Shown piece by piece: positions 42,238 to 52,074 of a stretch of 64,000 nt of DNA (its first letter is position 1; every line of letters begins with the position of its first letter). The position numbers were made by a program, and so were the translations under genes. The stretch spans positions 831,171-895,170 of the forward strand of contig JAHNZQ020003149.1 in the NCBI GenBank assembly GCA_019155205.2, written 5' to 3'. The notes below the pieces were generated by a model. It was given only the letters and a program-made list of their open reading frames with translations, was not told the DNA's origin and did not search any database. Source of the DNA: Gracilaria vermiculophylla (taxonomy: Eukaryota > Rhodophyta > Florideophyceae > Gracilariales > Gracilariaceae).

Positions 42238-43589
42238 TCCCACGTCCGAGTCACAGCACGGCCCCTCTGAAATCCCCGTACTTTCCCTTTTTGTAATGAC
42301 TCTCTCCGTTTGTATGATAATATTTCCGTTAACATTCGATGCAAACGCAATAATCTTTACCGACCCGTAGATACGAAGGTACATGGGCGCGCTAACCCCG
42401 AGCTTGGCTTCTCTCCGGCAATCATTGAGCCCAAGTATCGCGTCCGCTGTTGTGTTTTCCTTTTACTTTTGTCTCGCGCAGTGAGCGTTGTCCGCTGTGT
42501 AACCTTGTGCTCTGTCGCGATGGCTTGGTTATGTTTTTATCCCCCCCCCCTCTGTGGGTGATTCATAACCGTTGTCGCACGACTTCAGTTTGGCTTTGTT
42601 TTTTGTTCCAACCTTTCCCTCCTTGCGCCCCTCGCTCCCCCTGTCGTACAAACCACGCATGACCTAGCCGAGTAAAATCTACATGTACAGGTACTTACTC
42701 TGAGAGTGTAATTCGTATTCTCTGTACCTAACTATTTCACCCGTGTTGATGACGTCCGCGGGATGATCCCCCGCACTTAGCATGTCTCAGTTCGCGGTAG
42801 CGATCGCAGAACCCTCAGTTCATCTGCCACTGCGCCGGGTTCGTTGGCAAGCCGTTTTGTCAACGTTGAGGACCAACGCGGAGGCACATCCGATTTCGCG
42901 GTGCGGATTCCTCGCAGACCATGGCTGCGTTGGGCTGAGCAAACGGCCTCGGGGTGCCCTGGCACCACTTGTGCGCACCAGTGTTTCTTTGCCAGGGCCA
43001 TGATGATGTGAGCAGCCCTCGGTACGACGGTACACAAGTTGTCCCGCGGGCACCAAACATGGAGAATGTGAAACGGGGCTTGCAACATCTCACCGGCACA
43101 ATAAGCGCTGCCTAGTGGAATGCGAATTGCTGTTTACAAGTGGGGCTTCGGATGCCCTTACCTATCTGGCGCTTGTGAGCGGATGACAACAAAGAGTGGA
43201 ACTGTTTTGCTGTACCTATTGCAAACTACGAGTGCTACTAATATTGGCGAGCCAGATACCGAGCTGGCTCACTTTCGCAAGAGAAACGTAAAGCGTCTGT
43301 GACACAAAGCAAAGCAGAAAGCAGAGCAAGCCTCGAACGTGTGAGAGCCAAACAAACGGCATGGCCAGGCTTTCGCCACCGCGGCTGGAAGAGGGAGATT
43401 GCATTGCGAACAGAAGCACGGATGTGTGAGTAGCCTATTATAGGTAGCATGCCAATAGCTCAACAGCAGTTGTGGCTGAAAATGGGAGGGATGCAGCAAC
43501 ATAAGAGGAGGTCTCTAGACGGTGACCCGGCATGGCTGTACAAGCGAAACGGCAGAGGCGTTTACGGAATGTGTGCGACTGGTGAATGA
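42238..43589. other. Intergenic region, no gene seen
   Basis: 1.35 kb between the first OTU gene and UBC12. Base composition falls sharply here from very GC-rich to balanced. Only short overlapping frames occur; no tRNA-like fold and no repeat was recognised. Confidence 0.5.
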
Positions 43590-44129
43590 TCACCGGCGGC
43601 GAGCCGAGGGGAAGTAAGTTCCGGCCAGATAACCGCCGCGCAGGGAAATGGACACGTTGCGTTGAAAAGCATGACTGTCGCGCTTGAGGAGGTTGGCGGC
43701 GTCCTTGTTGAGCGGGTCGTCCGGATTGGGTTCCAGGAAAAGCAGCTGGAGGCCGTATAGGATGGAGGATAGCGAAAGCACTGGTTTCCAGTCCTGGCGC
43801 AGTATGTTGAGGCACACGTTGCCGTCGAGGTCGATGTTAGGGTGGTAAACAAGCGTGGAGCACTTGACCTTGGGAGGCTTGTGAGGGTAGTCCTCCGGGA
43901 CGGAAACGGAGAAATGGAAAGTGCCCGTGTGGTAGTAGCCCTCCTCGGGGGAGAGGGCGACATTGAAGTTCATGATGTCATCAGGGTCTGGGAAGGAAAC
44001 GTTCATGGAGGGGGGAATGTCGAGCTCATTGATATCCTTTTGCACGCGAATGTGGCCTGCTTTGGGGATTGTAGAGCCGGACTCTCGGCGGATTCGCGTC
44101 TCCTTGACTTCCTGGGAGAGGCGGAACAT
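43590..44129 (-). CDS. UBC12: NEDD8-conjugating enzyme UBC12
   Basis: 179 aa from the Met at 44129, close to the family's 183. The open frame extends to 44432, but that part is Thr/Ala repetitive. It carries NEDD8 as a thioester and passes it to cullins. The E2 fold is complete: [11 protein letters not shown] at 26-36, [10 protein letters not shown] at 81-90, HPNID at 96-100, the catalytic Cys106 in [37 protein letters not shown] and a C-terminal GGYLAGTYF. The N-terminus [10 protein letters not shown] corresponds to the tail that docks the NEDD8 E1. Human UBE2M-type blocks are conserved, so assignment to UBC12 rather than another E2 is secure. Divergent from the next OTU gene. Confidence 0.95.
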   Translation of the reverse strand: MFRLSQEVKETRIRRESGSTIPKAGHIRVQKDINELDIPPSMNVSFPDPDDIMNFNVALSPEEGYYHTGTFHFSVSVPEDYPHKPPKVKCSTLVYHPNIDLDGNVCLNILRQDWKPVLSLSSILYGLQLLFLEPNPDDPLNKDAANLLKRDSHAFQRNVSISLRGGYLAGTYFPSARRR

Positions 44130-44684
44130 GATGCAGGGGGGGTCGGCGTGGAGGACGGGCAGGGGCGTGCAGGAGCGAGGGCGGCGTAGCGGCAGGGGAA
44201 CAGGCGCGTGTGGTTGACGTGGAGGACAAAGAAAATAGGGATTGCGTTTGAGAGCCAGCGGTGCTTGTGGCACTTGCACGCTCGCTACGAGGCCTGTGGC
44301 AGTTTGCACATCCGTGGACGCCGTTGCTAACCTGGCAGCGGTGGCACTTGTGGCAGCCGTAGCCCACGTCTCAGCGGTGGGGATCGTGGCGGGCGTGGAG
44401 CTCGTGCCAACGGTGGCGCTCGTGGTCGCCATGGCGCTCGTGGTCGTCGTGGCGCTCGAGGCGTTGGTGAATTACGACGGCGGCAGTGCGCGCTGCTCCG
44501 AGTACGGCCTTCGGACAGACTGTCGCAGCGGGCGCTGGCGCGGGGAGCAGTCGCTGCCTGCCGACTGCCTAGTCCACACTGTGGACTGCGCAGTATGACC
44601 GTCTTTGGGAGGCGCGGTTGAGGCCGTTCGGGTTCCCTACGCGGCGCTTGGTGAACGTTTCGGAGGACTCCTGCGCCCTCCGCC
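44130..44684. other. Divergent intergenic region UBC12 / OTU
   Basis: 555 bp between start codons of two divergent ubiquitin-system genes, so a shared bidirectional promoter is likely. A GTGGCGCTCGTGG-type imperfect repeat at about 44330-44460 accounts for the open frames here. Confidence 0.45.
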
Positions 44685-46217
44685 ATGAGCCTCGGTTCCG
44701 TGTTGCGTCGCATGTGGTCAACGTCTTCGTCATCGTCTCCCCCGCGCCGCCGTCGCCGTCGTCACCTCCGCACCGACAGCACGGCGGCCGATGCGCGCTG
44801 GCAGGAGCAAACCGTCGTCGCCGCCTATCGCGCGCATGTGTCCAGGTCGGCTGATGCGCTAGCCTCGCGGTGGAAGCACTTTGACAAAGAACCCGGCGAC
44901 CACAGCTTATTTCTCGAAATTCGAAAGGAGCGCCTCACCCTCATACAAGCCATCGACTCCTTTTATGCCGCGCTCGGGCGTCGTGATACTTCTCAAGTGG
45001 CCAGGGAGGTGAGCATTCTGGAGACCAGTGACGCACGCTTGATTGCCGTCGAACAGCAAATGCTCGCTGAGGTGCAGCGCTTTGTCAGTGCTGCCGGCGC
45101 CATCAACGCGCGCTTCTCGGCTTCTGCTAATCCGAGAGAGCGCTCAGATGTTTGTAACGACGCGAACGACGTGCTCGTCGAACTCGAGCTGTATCGCAAC
45201 GGCTGGGTTTTGCTTATGGACGAGGGCACAAGTCAACGGCTCACGATAGCCTCAAATATGCTGCGCAACATCGTCGATACCGGTATTGTTCGTCCCCCAA
45301 CACAACAAAAACAATCCCCTCGTGCCAGACGCAGCGGGGCATCCCCACGCGCCTCCAAATCCAATCCAACGTTTGTCTTCAATCGGCCCGGTCACATGCC
45401 TATAACCCCCGCAAACCATATCAGAAGTTTGCCTTCAGATTCACCATCAAGCCCTATGTTGTTTTATCCTGGTCCAAACCCGCCTCCTATACCAAAGCTA
45501 CATCAGCCATCGTCAAAGCGAATTCAGTCGGATGTCCAGCAGACAAATCAGCCTCCACAAAACGACACTGTTCCTTTACATATGATGGTATCGCGCACCA
45601 GAACTCTCCGCGACATGGCCGAGAACGCAATGCACACCAACGGGCCTGATGCTTTTGACATTGAAAATGCCGCCGTTCAGTCTTCCAAGCCAGAACAGCC
45701 GGCGCTCTCCGCCACGAAGAACACCTCTTTTGCTTCTGCTTTGTACAAAACATACAATCGCCGAGTAGATTCCATTTCAGATGCGGGGTTGAAACTGCGT
45801 CGATCAGAAGTGCGGGGCGATGGCCGCTGCCTCTTTCGTTCTTTGGTTCGTTGCAAATGCCACGCAAGAGGACTCCCAATGCCTTCGGAACGGTCTGAGA
45901 GGGAAGAAGCGGACATGCTTCGAACGCGAACAGTTGCTGAGCTAAAGAAACATCGTCAGTTGCTTACGCAATTCTTTGTCATTGAGGAGAACTTTGTGCA
46001 GTATACGCGAAGAATGTCTAACCCGAAAACGTACGGTGGTGAGCCAGAGCTGTTAATGTTGGCAAAGCTATTGCATATACCCATTGCTGTTCACATTATA
46101 AGGCAAAACGGCAAGTATCGACAGATTCAAGTGTATGGCAAACAATATCAAGGGGACCCGTTGCGTATCCTGTACTCTGATGGCATTCACTACGATGCAC
46201 TGCTTACAACTAGATGA
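44685..46217 (+). CDS. OTU-domain cysteine protease with helical N-terminal region
   Basis: 510 aa. The N-terminus has an Arg-rich stretch (21-26). A mainly helical part covers about 38-200. A Pro/Ser-rich disordered linker covers about 203-300. The OTU domain is at about 372-508 with the canonical GDGRCLFRSL motif (D379, nucleophile C382), LLHIPIAVHII in the core and the closing DGIHYDALL with His502. All catalytic residues are present, so activity is likely. Family members cleave ubiquitin chains. The helical N-terminal part may serve in partner binding, but I recognise no named domain. Divergent from UBC12. Confidence 0.9.
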   Translation: MSLGSVLRRMWSTSSSSSPPRRRRRRHLRTDSTAADARWQEQTVVAAYRAHVSRSADALASRWKHFDKEPGDHSLFLEIRKERLTLIQAIDSFYAALGRRDTSQVAREVSILETSDARLIAVEQQMLAEVQRFVSAAGAINARFSASANPRERSDVCNDANDVLVELELYRNGWVLLMDEGTSQRLTIASNMLRNIVDTGIVRPPTQQKQSPRARRSGASPRASKSNPTFVFNRPGHMPITPANHIRSLPSDSPSSPMLFYPGPNPPPIPKLHQPSSKRIQSDVQQTNQPPQNDTVPLHMMVSRTRTLRDMAENAMHTNGPDAFDIENAAVQSSKPEQPALSATKNTSFASALYKTYNRRVDSISDAGLKLRRSEVRGDGRCLFRSLVRCKCHARGLPMPSERSEREEADMLRTRTVAELKKHRQLLTQFFVIEENFVQYTRRMSNPKTYGGEPELLMLAKLLHIPIAVHIIRQNGKYRQIQVYGKQYQGDPLRILYSDGIHYDALLTTR

Positions 46218-46877
46218 CTATGTTCTAATTCTCAGTTCCGCTGACCAGTGGAATTTGCCACTCTGTGCGACACAGAGTTGTTCACTTTCACCTCAATCCG
46301 ATGTTTGGCGTACGGTTGACGTCCAAGCGATAAACTTCGGGCTTCAGAGTCGTTTTGGAACCATTGGGTGACTCCATGTTTCCGACTCGACAGACATTTC
46401 GGACTGCATCTGATTCTCCGAGTCTGGCTCTGTGTCCCCACACGACTGCATGTTAATCCATGTTCGTGCGAAAGCAGTCCTTGTAATCTTTAGATCGCTC
46501 ACGTTCGTTTTACTGTAAAGATTCCCCTTGTTGACCGCAACAACCTGCTTCCCGTATCTTCATCGCGGCGTAGTCTTTGACACCGTGGCAGTGAAACGAG
46601 TGCAATTCGTATTTTTGGGGCCCTTTCTTCGTTTCCGTTGTTGATGAAGTTTTGATCACATACTGATACTTCGGCCTTTCTCCATATTCCGTTCCGCGTC
46701 GCTTCGCTGCCGGACTGCCAAAACTTTTTCAAAAACTTGACAATTCGATTACCCTTATTATTTGCAACAGTGCCGATCGCTTATTTAATCATCCAAATTG
46801 TGAGCTTGATAATGTACTTTGCGGGGTTTGAGATGTACACAGCTCACACCAGAGCCATTTGAATCAGGTCTTCAACC
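46218..46877. other. Intergenic region, no gene seen
   Basis: 660 bp between the OTU stop and the start of a short spliced gene. Only chance-size frames are present. Confidence 0.5.
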
Positions 46878-47149
46878 ATGGGTCAAGTGCGTGTGTCAAG
46901 GTTTTTCAATCGGGTACGCTTTGCATTTTCCTTGCTCTAAACTGGAAGATAGCATGTTGACATCTCTTGTGTGTTTTGAATTCAACTCAACTCGGATTGC
47001 AGGTAGCACCGTGGGTGGCGGCTGGTATCGTGTTTTACGCTTTCGTCTTTAAGCCGACGGAAACGCGAAAACGAGTAACTCGGGAACAAGCTGTTGTTGT
47101 CCTGGATAGTGAAGCGAAGGTCGGGAAATATAGGAAAAGCGATCCGTGA
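46878..47149 (+). CDS. Spliced 51-aa single-span membrane protein (predicted)
   Basis: Exon 1 is only ATGGGTCAA (46878-46886). A 116-bp GT-AG intron (46887-47002, starting GTGCGT and ending TTGCAG) leads to exon 2 at 47003-47149. The joined product is 51 aa: MGQVAPW, a hydrophobic span to FYAFVF (about residues 5-18), then a charged tail KPTETRKRVTREQ ending KYRKSDP. The exon-2 frame has no ATG of its own near the splice site, and the splice restores a clean start, so I favour the spliced model. Size and layout suit a small organelle or ER membrane subunit; the family is not recognised. If unspliced, the frame would start at a non-ATG codon at 46967. Confidence 0.45.
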
Positions 47150-47331
47150 AGATCCACGAGGGCTATTTTCGCGTAGCCTTTGATCGAGCCAACGAACGCA
47201 GGTTGTAACATTTCAAGGCAATGGAACTGGTGATCATCGTTCAGAATAGTGGAGATGTATCCATTTTTATATAGTCTTTCCACTTATCATTGCTGTGGTC
47301 TGTGCTCTTGTCATTGCGTACCGCTCTCAGC

Positions 47332-47722
47332 ATGGATGACGGTGAGCTTGGCTATCTCAGGGTTTAAACTTGAAAACTTTACCTAGGACGTTAAACGGAA
47401 TTGCTTCCGAGTATCGAACTTTGGTGCGCTGGCTTTGGCAGAAACCTCGTTGCCTCCGTTCTTGGCAGCATTTCTCACTTTCTTGAGGAGGGAAAGGTCC
47501 TCGCCATTCTGGACGAGTTTCTTTCCAGTCACTCGTTCGATATTCCTTGCAATTGCCGCCGTGAGTTTCTATCCCCGAAAACGAAAGTTAGTGGTCGGAA
47601 AATGCTCAACAGGGAAGTTCACCAGGAAAAGCCTGATACATACTTTGCTCTTGTTATGTGATTGTGCCAATTTTTGTTTCTTCGGGTTTCGCGTCAATTC
47701 TTTGTGGATGGGGTACAGATAG
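47332..47722 (+). CDS. Possible spliced small protein, about 96 aa
   Basis: A second candidate with a tiny first exon: ATGGATGACG (47332-47341), a 100-bp intron starting GTGAGC (47342) and ending TTTGGCAG (47441), then an open frame to the stop at 47720-47722. The product starts MDDETSLPPFLAAFL and has hydrophobic stretches near residues 8-17, 37-46 and 68-82 with basic residues between (YPRKRK). Splice signals are good but the protein is unrecognised, and the downstream part may include another intron or be non-coding. Confidence 0.25.
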
Positions 47723-48453
47723 AATACTTAGTTAGCTGGATTCTCCGGCAGGAAAGCCGCGGTCGGCAGTAAACAGCGTGGCGCATCCGTGGACAGAGGT
47801 GCTTTGCTTACTTCCTTTTCGCATCTTCGACGCGCGCTTTTGCACTCCTCTCCCACCCCTTGGAGTGCGAGCGGCCAATTTTTGGGATCCTTGCGCCATA
47901 ATGCGTGGGAATACGAGTCAATTTCGAGCGACGTCGACTGAAGGACGAAGCCTTTCAATTTGTTTCCCAAGGAATAATGGGGAAACGTTGCGAGACCAAT
48001 GCTTCTTAGGAGAGCGAGATAGCGACAGGAAACGAGATATCCTGCCCGCTTGTGCGTTTTCTTTAACACTACTGCCAAGAACAGACGACGGCAGTACTCA
48101 AAAAGTTCGGTGAACGATCATTGCTACTATTAAAATAATGTCTGAATAACGAGACCGCTTTTCTTTTTTTCAAAATGGTTGTGTAGCTCTCTACAAAGTT
48201 AGCTAGACAACAAACGAGCACTGTAGAGGATCGCTACAAAACGAAGCGCTGGCGTTCGCAACAGGTCAGTGAACGATAGCTAACAATTTGCTAGCGTCTA
48301 CCACTTAAACCCTTGAACCCGAGTAAAAACCCCGAACTCACATTTACCCTAGCGTTTCGTTCCTTGTATGTCTCATCTTGTAAATTGTTTTGTACCCCGT
48401 ATCTCTTGCGCCGCCAGACGCGCAACGAGTCTCCCTCTCCTCAACCGTTCAGC
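47723..48453. other. Intergenic region, no gene seen
   Basis: About 730 bp upstream of the EF-hand gene's 3' end. No domain-bearing frame, RNA gene or repeat recognised. Confidence 0.45.
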
Positions 48454-49620
48454 TTATATTGAATTCGTCTTTTGGAAGAGACCCTCATCCTCGTCGCTTT
48501 CGTCAAAGCTCCCAACCGGGTTGAGTTCAAATCTTTTTGGAAAAGAAGAAATGCAAGAATATCTCCGAATGCACGCGGAGTCGACGACAATACGAGGCGT
48601 CGATCCTGAATCCCCTTTCGAATGCCCTTGTGGGTTTGTCGCCGGGGCTCCGATGCTATAGTTTCTGTCAACCTGAACGTTATTCTTGCCGTCACGGGGA
48701 CATACGGCCACTCTACCCGAAGTGTTTGCCATCGACTCAGATTGTAATTGTTCGCAAGCCCAAAGTATACGAGCAGTAGCTTTGGAGTGAGCACGCGGTC
48801 CGGTTGGCAGACTTTCGTTTCGACTCCTTCTTCGTCTTCGAGATTCACGACTTGGGCTAACCTGCGAATCGATAGATCTGCACCGGATGCGAGACGTAGT
48901 GAATCTGTGGGTGCGTTCTCGATCTCGACCCAACGTCATTGTTGCCATTCGTACTATTGGTGCACTAAATTCTAATCCGTCATTCCTTGCCGACGTTTTC
49001 TTCGCCATCAATCCCCTACTCCCACGATCTCTCCCACTTGACGCATCGCTGTTTTTACGCCCATGTCTTTCGCTAGAGGAGAAAGTGGTGCTAATCCGAG
49101 ACTCAAGACCTTTGTTTTCATTCTCAGATGAGGACGGCCATGTTTGTTCTTCTTCCATTTCGCATACGTTCTCTTCCAGGACGGTGTGAAGTGGTGTGCC
49201 TGAAATAGATAGCAATTCCATTTGATTGTTAACTTGCAGTGGTCTACATATCCATGGCGAGGATTTTTTACCTTGTACTTCACACGGCTCACCCCGGGAT
49301 GTTGGCGTTCTAATGGGAGAGGAGCACATCTCATCTCGGTACAAAATCCTTGCGTTGTACGCAAACTCCGTCCATTTGAGGAACTCGGAAAATCCGATCT
49401 CTCCAGATTTATCCGTGTCCAGTACATTTATAGCGCGTTGGACGACCGCATCGTCACATGGCCAACCCAAGTCGCACAGCAGCTTGCGAAGCTCTTCGTG
49501 ATCGATAGAACCAGAACCATCTGTATCGTACACTTCAAAAGCTTTTCGAAGGATTTGAGCCTTGCTGACTGCGCTCTTCCTGCGCGTCATTCGCCTTCCC
49601 ACTGATGAATCTCTGCCCAT
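48454..49620 (-). CDS. Two-EF-hand calcium-binding protein with disordered tail
   Basis: 388 aa. Two adjacent EF-hands: loop 1 at 32-43 (DTDGSGSIDHEE) and loop 2 at 68-79 (DTDKSGEIGFSE), both with the acidic residues for Ca2+ at positions 1, 3 and 12. The pair resembles the centrin/calmodulin type. The remaining 290 residues are Ser/Arg-rich and predicted disordered, with an RRRRRSRNES stretch near 265-275 and an acidic SFDESDEDEG near the end. The N-terminus MGRDSS fits a possible N-myristoylation site (Gly2, Ser6); this is inferred only. No kinase domain is present. Probably a calcium sensor or adaptor. Confidence 0.85.
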   Translation of the reverse strand: MGRDSSVGRRMTRRKSAVSKAQILRKAFEVYDTDGSGSIDHEELRKLLCDLGWPCDDAVVQRAINVLDTDKSGEIGFSEFLKWTEFAYNARILYRDEMCSSPIRTPTSRGEPCEVQGKKSSPWICRPLQVNNQMELLSISGTPLHTVLEENVCEMEEEQTWPSSSENENKGLESRISTTFSSSERHGRKNSDASSGRDRGSRGLMAKKTSARNDGLEFSAPIVRMATMTLGRDRERTHRFTTSRIRCRSIDSQVSPSRESRRRRRSRNESLPTGPRAHSKATARILWACEQLQSESMANTSGRVAVCPRDGKNNVQVDRNYSIGAPATNPQGHSKGDSGSTPRIVVDSACIRRYSCISSFPKRFELNPVGSFDESDEDEGLFQKTNSI

Positions 49621-50948
49621 GACGTCAATGTGACCGAAGGCACACCTCCTTGATACCGTGTACTCCTCGAACCAGCTTCAGGCGAAAACGGAAGTGCAGA
49701 GGATTCGGCTTCTAAACGAGTGTAGCTCTCTGGTTTGGTAATTTTTTTCACTTAAACCACGACATTCTCGCTGGTTAGTGGTATAGGCTGGAAGTTGAAC
49801 GCTGTTGGCACTGGCAGTGTGCGCATTCAGAACCGGGAAAACGCGCTCACAAGGGCTGGTTGGGTTGTTGTACAGGAGAGAAATATCTTGATGTCATTCT
49901 TCGTTCAGTTAATACCAAAAAGGGACTGTGCAAAGGTGGGGAGCAATGCGGAAGGCATGCAAGGACTGCATTTCCTGTAGCTGGCGCTGCTAGGTGTGAA
50001 AAAATCACAGCCTGACGTGGGAGTTTTGAATTATTGCAGGGTTCGCAGCCGGTTCCGTTGTGGAAAGCGACGATATAGCGTGCCTGAAGGCGCGATCTCG
50101 GGTGGGGCGCTCATGTGAAGTTGCGTTGCTGCGGGCCGCAGTGGAGGTTGAATGCGCCGCAGGTGGGATTCGTGTGGGTTGTGCTCATCTGCACGGAGTG
50201 TCGATCGAGAGAGTGGTTCCCGTGGTGAATCAATCTCCATTCAGCCATTGCTCTATTCTCCATTCAGCCATTGCTCTATTCTCCATTCTGCGCGGCGAGT
50301 GGGCCGCAGGGAAGGTTGAATGCGCCGCAGGTGGGATTCGTGTGGGTTGTGCTCATCTGCACGGGGTGTCGATCGAGAGAGTGGTTCCCGTAGTGAATCA
50401 ATCTCCATTCAGCCATTGCTCTATTCTCCATTCTGCGCGGCGAGTGGGCAGCGAACTGGGATGTCACGTGATTGTGCACGCAGCATCGTCCAATGGGACA
50501 GCATCGGTTCGCAGGGGTGGCCAGCGGGGGCAGAAAGCAATTGGAGCGAAAGGGTGGAACCCTCGCAGGTTGCGCTGTTTCGTTGGATTTGGCGCGCAAT
50601 GTAGACCACTTTATAGTGAAGTACTGTAGCGTTCATGTACAAAGGGTGCCTTCGCACACAACCTTTTCGCGCGGATCCGCCCACAAAGCAGAGCACAGGC
50701 GTGGGAGTTGGGAAACAGAGCGTCGCGCGCTTGCGAGGTTGCGCGATGCACGGGTAGACACCCATCGAACGTGGCGTAGGCTACGACTCGTAGGTTGGCG
50801 CCGGCGGCCGCACGCTAGTGCACGTTGCGCTTCATCGTCGCTCACGCCGTCTCTCCCTCCAGCCCGCCCGCGCGCCGCCGCAACCGCCGCTGCCCGCGGA
50901 TCAAAGCCGTCACACTCGCACCACAACACCTCGGCGCGCGTCCCGCCA
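49621..50948. other. Intergenic region upstream of RNase H gene
   Basis: 1.3 kb containing a 168-bp-period tandem duplication (separate entry). The 189-codon frame at 50060-50629 spans the duplication and stays open only because the period is a multiple of three; I do not regard it as a gene. Confidence 0.5.
50133..50450. repeat. Tandem duplication, period 168 bp
   Basis: The segment beginning GGGCCGCAG...GTTGAATGCGCCGCAGG recurs 168 bp later (GTTG at 50147 and 50315) almost unchanged, with only single-base differences such as ACGGAGTG versus ACGGGGTG. Copy 1 also holds an internal 23-bp duplication of CTCCATTCAGCCATTGCTC that copy 2 has only once. Confidence 0.9.
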
Positions 50949-51710
50949 ATGCGCGACATCGTTGTCAACGTTGACGGCTCCTCACTCCACAACGGCCAAC
51001 CCTACGCCGTCGCCGGATGGGGAGCCGTCATCTCTCTTCCCAACGTAAGGGCCGAGGCTTGCGGCCAGCTGTGTTCTTTCTGCAACCCCAAGCAGAGCAA
51101 TAGCCGCGCTGAGATACGCGCTGTGCAGTTCGCACAGAGCCTCTTGCTGGAAGTGGTCAAGATGGGCCACCCTCTCCACCTCAACCCTGATGGCAGTAGA
51201 TGCCGTCGAACAGCTCCTCACAGCCATCATACGTGGAACGATGGACGCCCCTTCACCCAGCGCAACCATGACTTTCTTGTGCGCACGGACAGTATGTACG
51301 TTGTCAACGGCATCTACGGCGACATTAATGTCAAAGCCCATGCGTCTGTTTGGGACCAAGTTTTTTCGATCGATTCAGATATTGAATCCAATGGCTCCGC
51401 AGTTGAATACCGCCATGTGTATGGCCATCGAGGAGATAAGAAGAATGAAAGGGCCGACAGTTTAGCTCGTCTTGCAGCTGCTAATCACGGCTTTTGCATG
51501 TATAAGTGCTGTACCTGTGAGGTTTTTTTCACGGATAGCGACGGGCTGGCTTGTCATCTCAAGGAGGATCACATGTATCGCGACCTTGCCGACGAAATGG
51601 AACAGATATACGACTTTCACGAGCACAAGGGCATGTACCATTGCGCCCTCTGTGGTCGAGTCTGCAATCAATTGTATTCAATGTATCAGCACAACACAGC
51701 AAAGCACTAG
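50949..51710 (+). CDS. RNase H-fold protein with two C-terminal C2H2 zinc fingers
   Basis: 253 aa from the ATG at 50949; the frame upstream is GC-rich noise. RNase HI fold with a full set of catalytic positions: D9 (VNVDGSS), E55 (NSRAEIRA), D114 (VRTDSMYVV), H160 (VYGHRG) and D170 (NERADSLA). RNase HI cuts RNA in RNA-DNA hybrids. The N-terminal hybrid-binding domain of eukaryotic RNase H1 is missing. Instead two zinc fingers of identical C-x2-C-x12-H-x4-H spacing follow: C187, C190, H203, H208 and C232, C235, H248, H253, the last His being the final residue. The fingers probably supply nucleic-acid binding. No organelle signal. This gene is single-copy sequence without LTRs, so not a retroelement part. 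Confidence 0.85.
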   Translation: MRDIVVNVDGSSLHNGQPYAVAGWGAVISLPNVRAEACGQLCSFCNPKQSNSRAEIRAVQFAQSLLLEVVKMGHPLHLNPDGSRCRRTAPHSHHTWNDGRPFTQRNHDFLVRTDSMYVVNGIYGDINVKAHASVWDQVFSIDSDIESNGSAVEYRHVYGHRGDKKNERADSLARLAAANHGFCMYKCCTCEVFFTDSDGLACHLKEDHMYRDLADEMEQIYDFHEHKGMYHCALCGRVCNQLYSMYQHNTAKH

Positions 51711-52074
51711 TCACAAGCACTGGAATCGGAGATTGTTCCTCGCACATTCCCACATTTCTGTGCTTCGCTGTAACCAATACGAGGGCGCGCCTACCTGCAT
51801 TGTCGGTAGCCACGTAGCTTGAGTCAAACAAGCCGTGGTCAGACAAGCTGTAAAACCACTGCCGCGCACTTTCAAACATTGTACCGTGGGCCCTGTTCTG
51901 CTGAATTTTGAAATAAAAACAGGCCCATTTTACCTTCGCGCCCGGTTCATCCGTCACCTTGCTGGTTCACTACGTCAGTCAGCCTCGCAGTCTTCTTACT
52001 TTTCTGATCAAGCCCTTTCGGGCCAGCATGAGCCACAATTCCCTTTCCCGATAGTGACCCCGCATTCCATCGAC
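51711..52074. other. Intergenic region
   Basis: 364 bp between RNase H stop and the sulfotransferase-like start. The frame of the downstream gene is open to 51835, but only the ATG at 52075 gives a sensible membrane anchor. Confidence 0.5.

Noticed and set aside
50060..50629. 189-codon frame with an internal protein repeat
   Set aside because: The repeat is a DNA-level tandem duplication with a period divisible by three; no domain and no conserved codon pattern.
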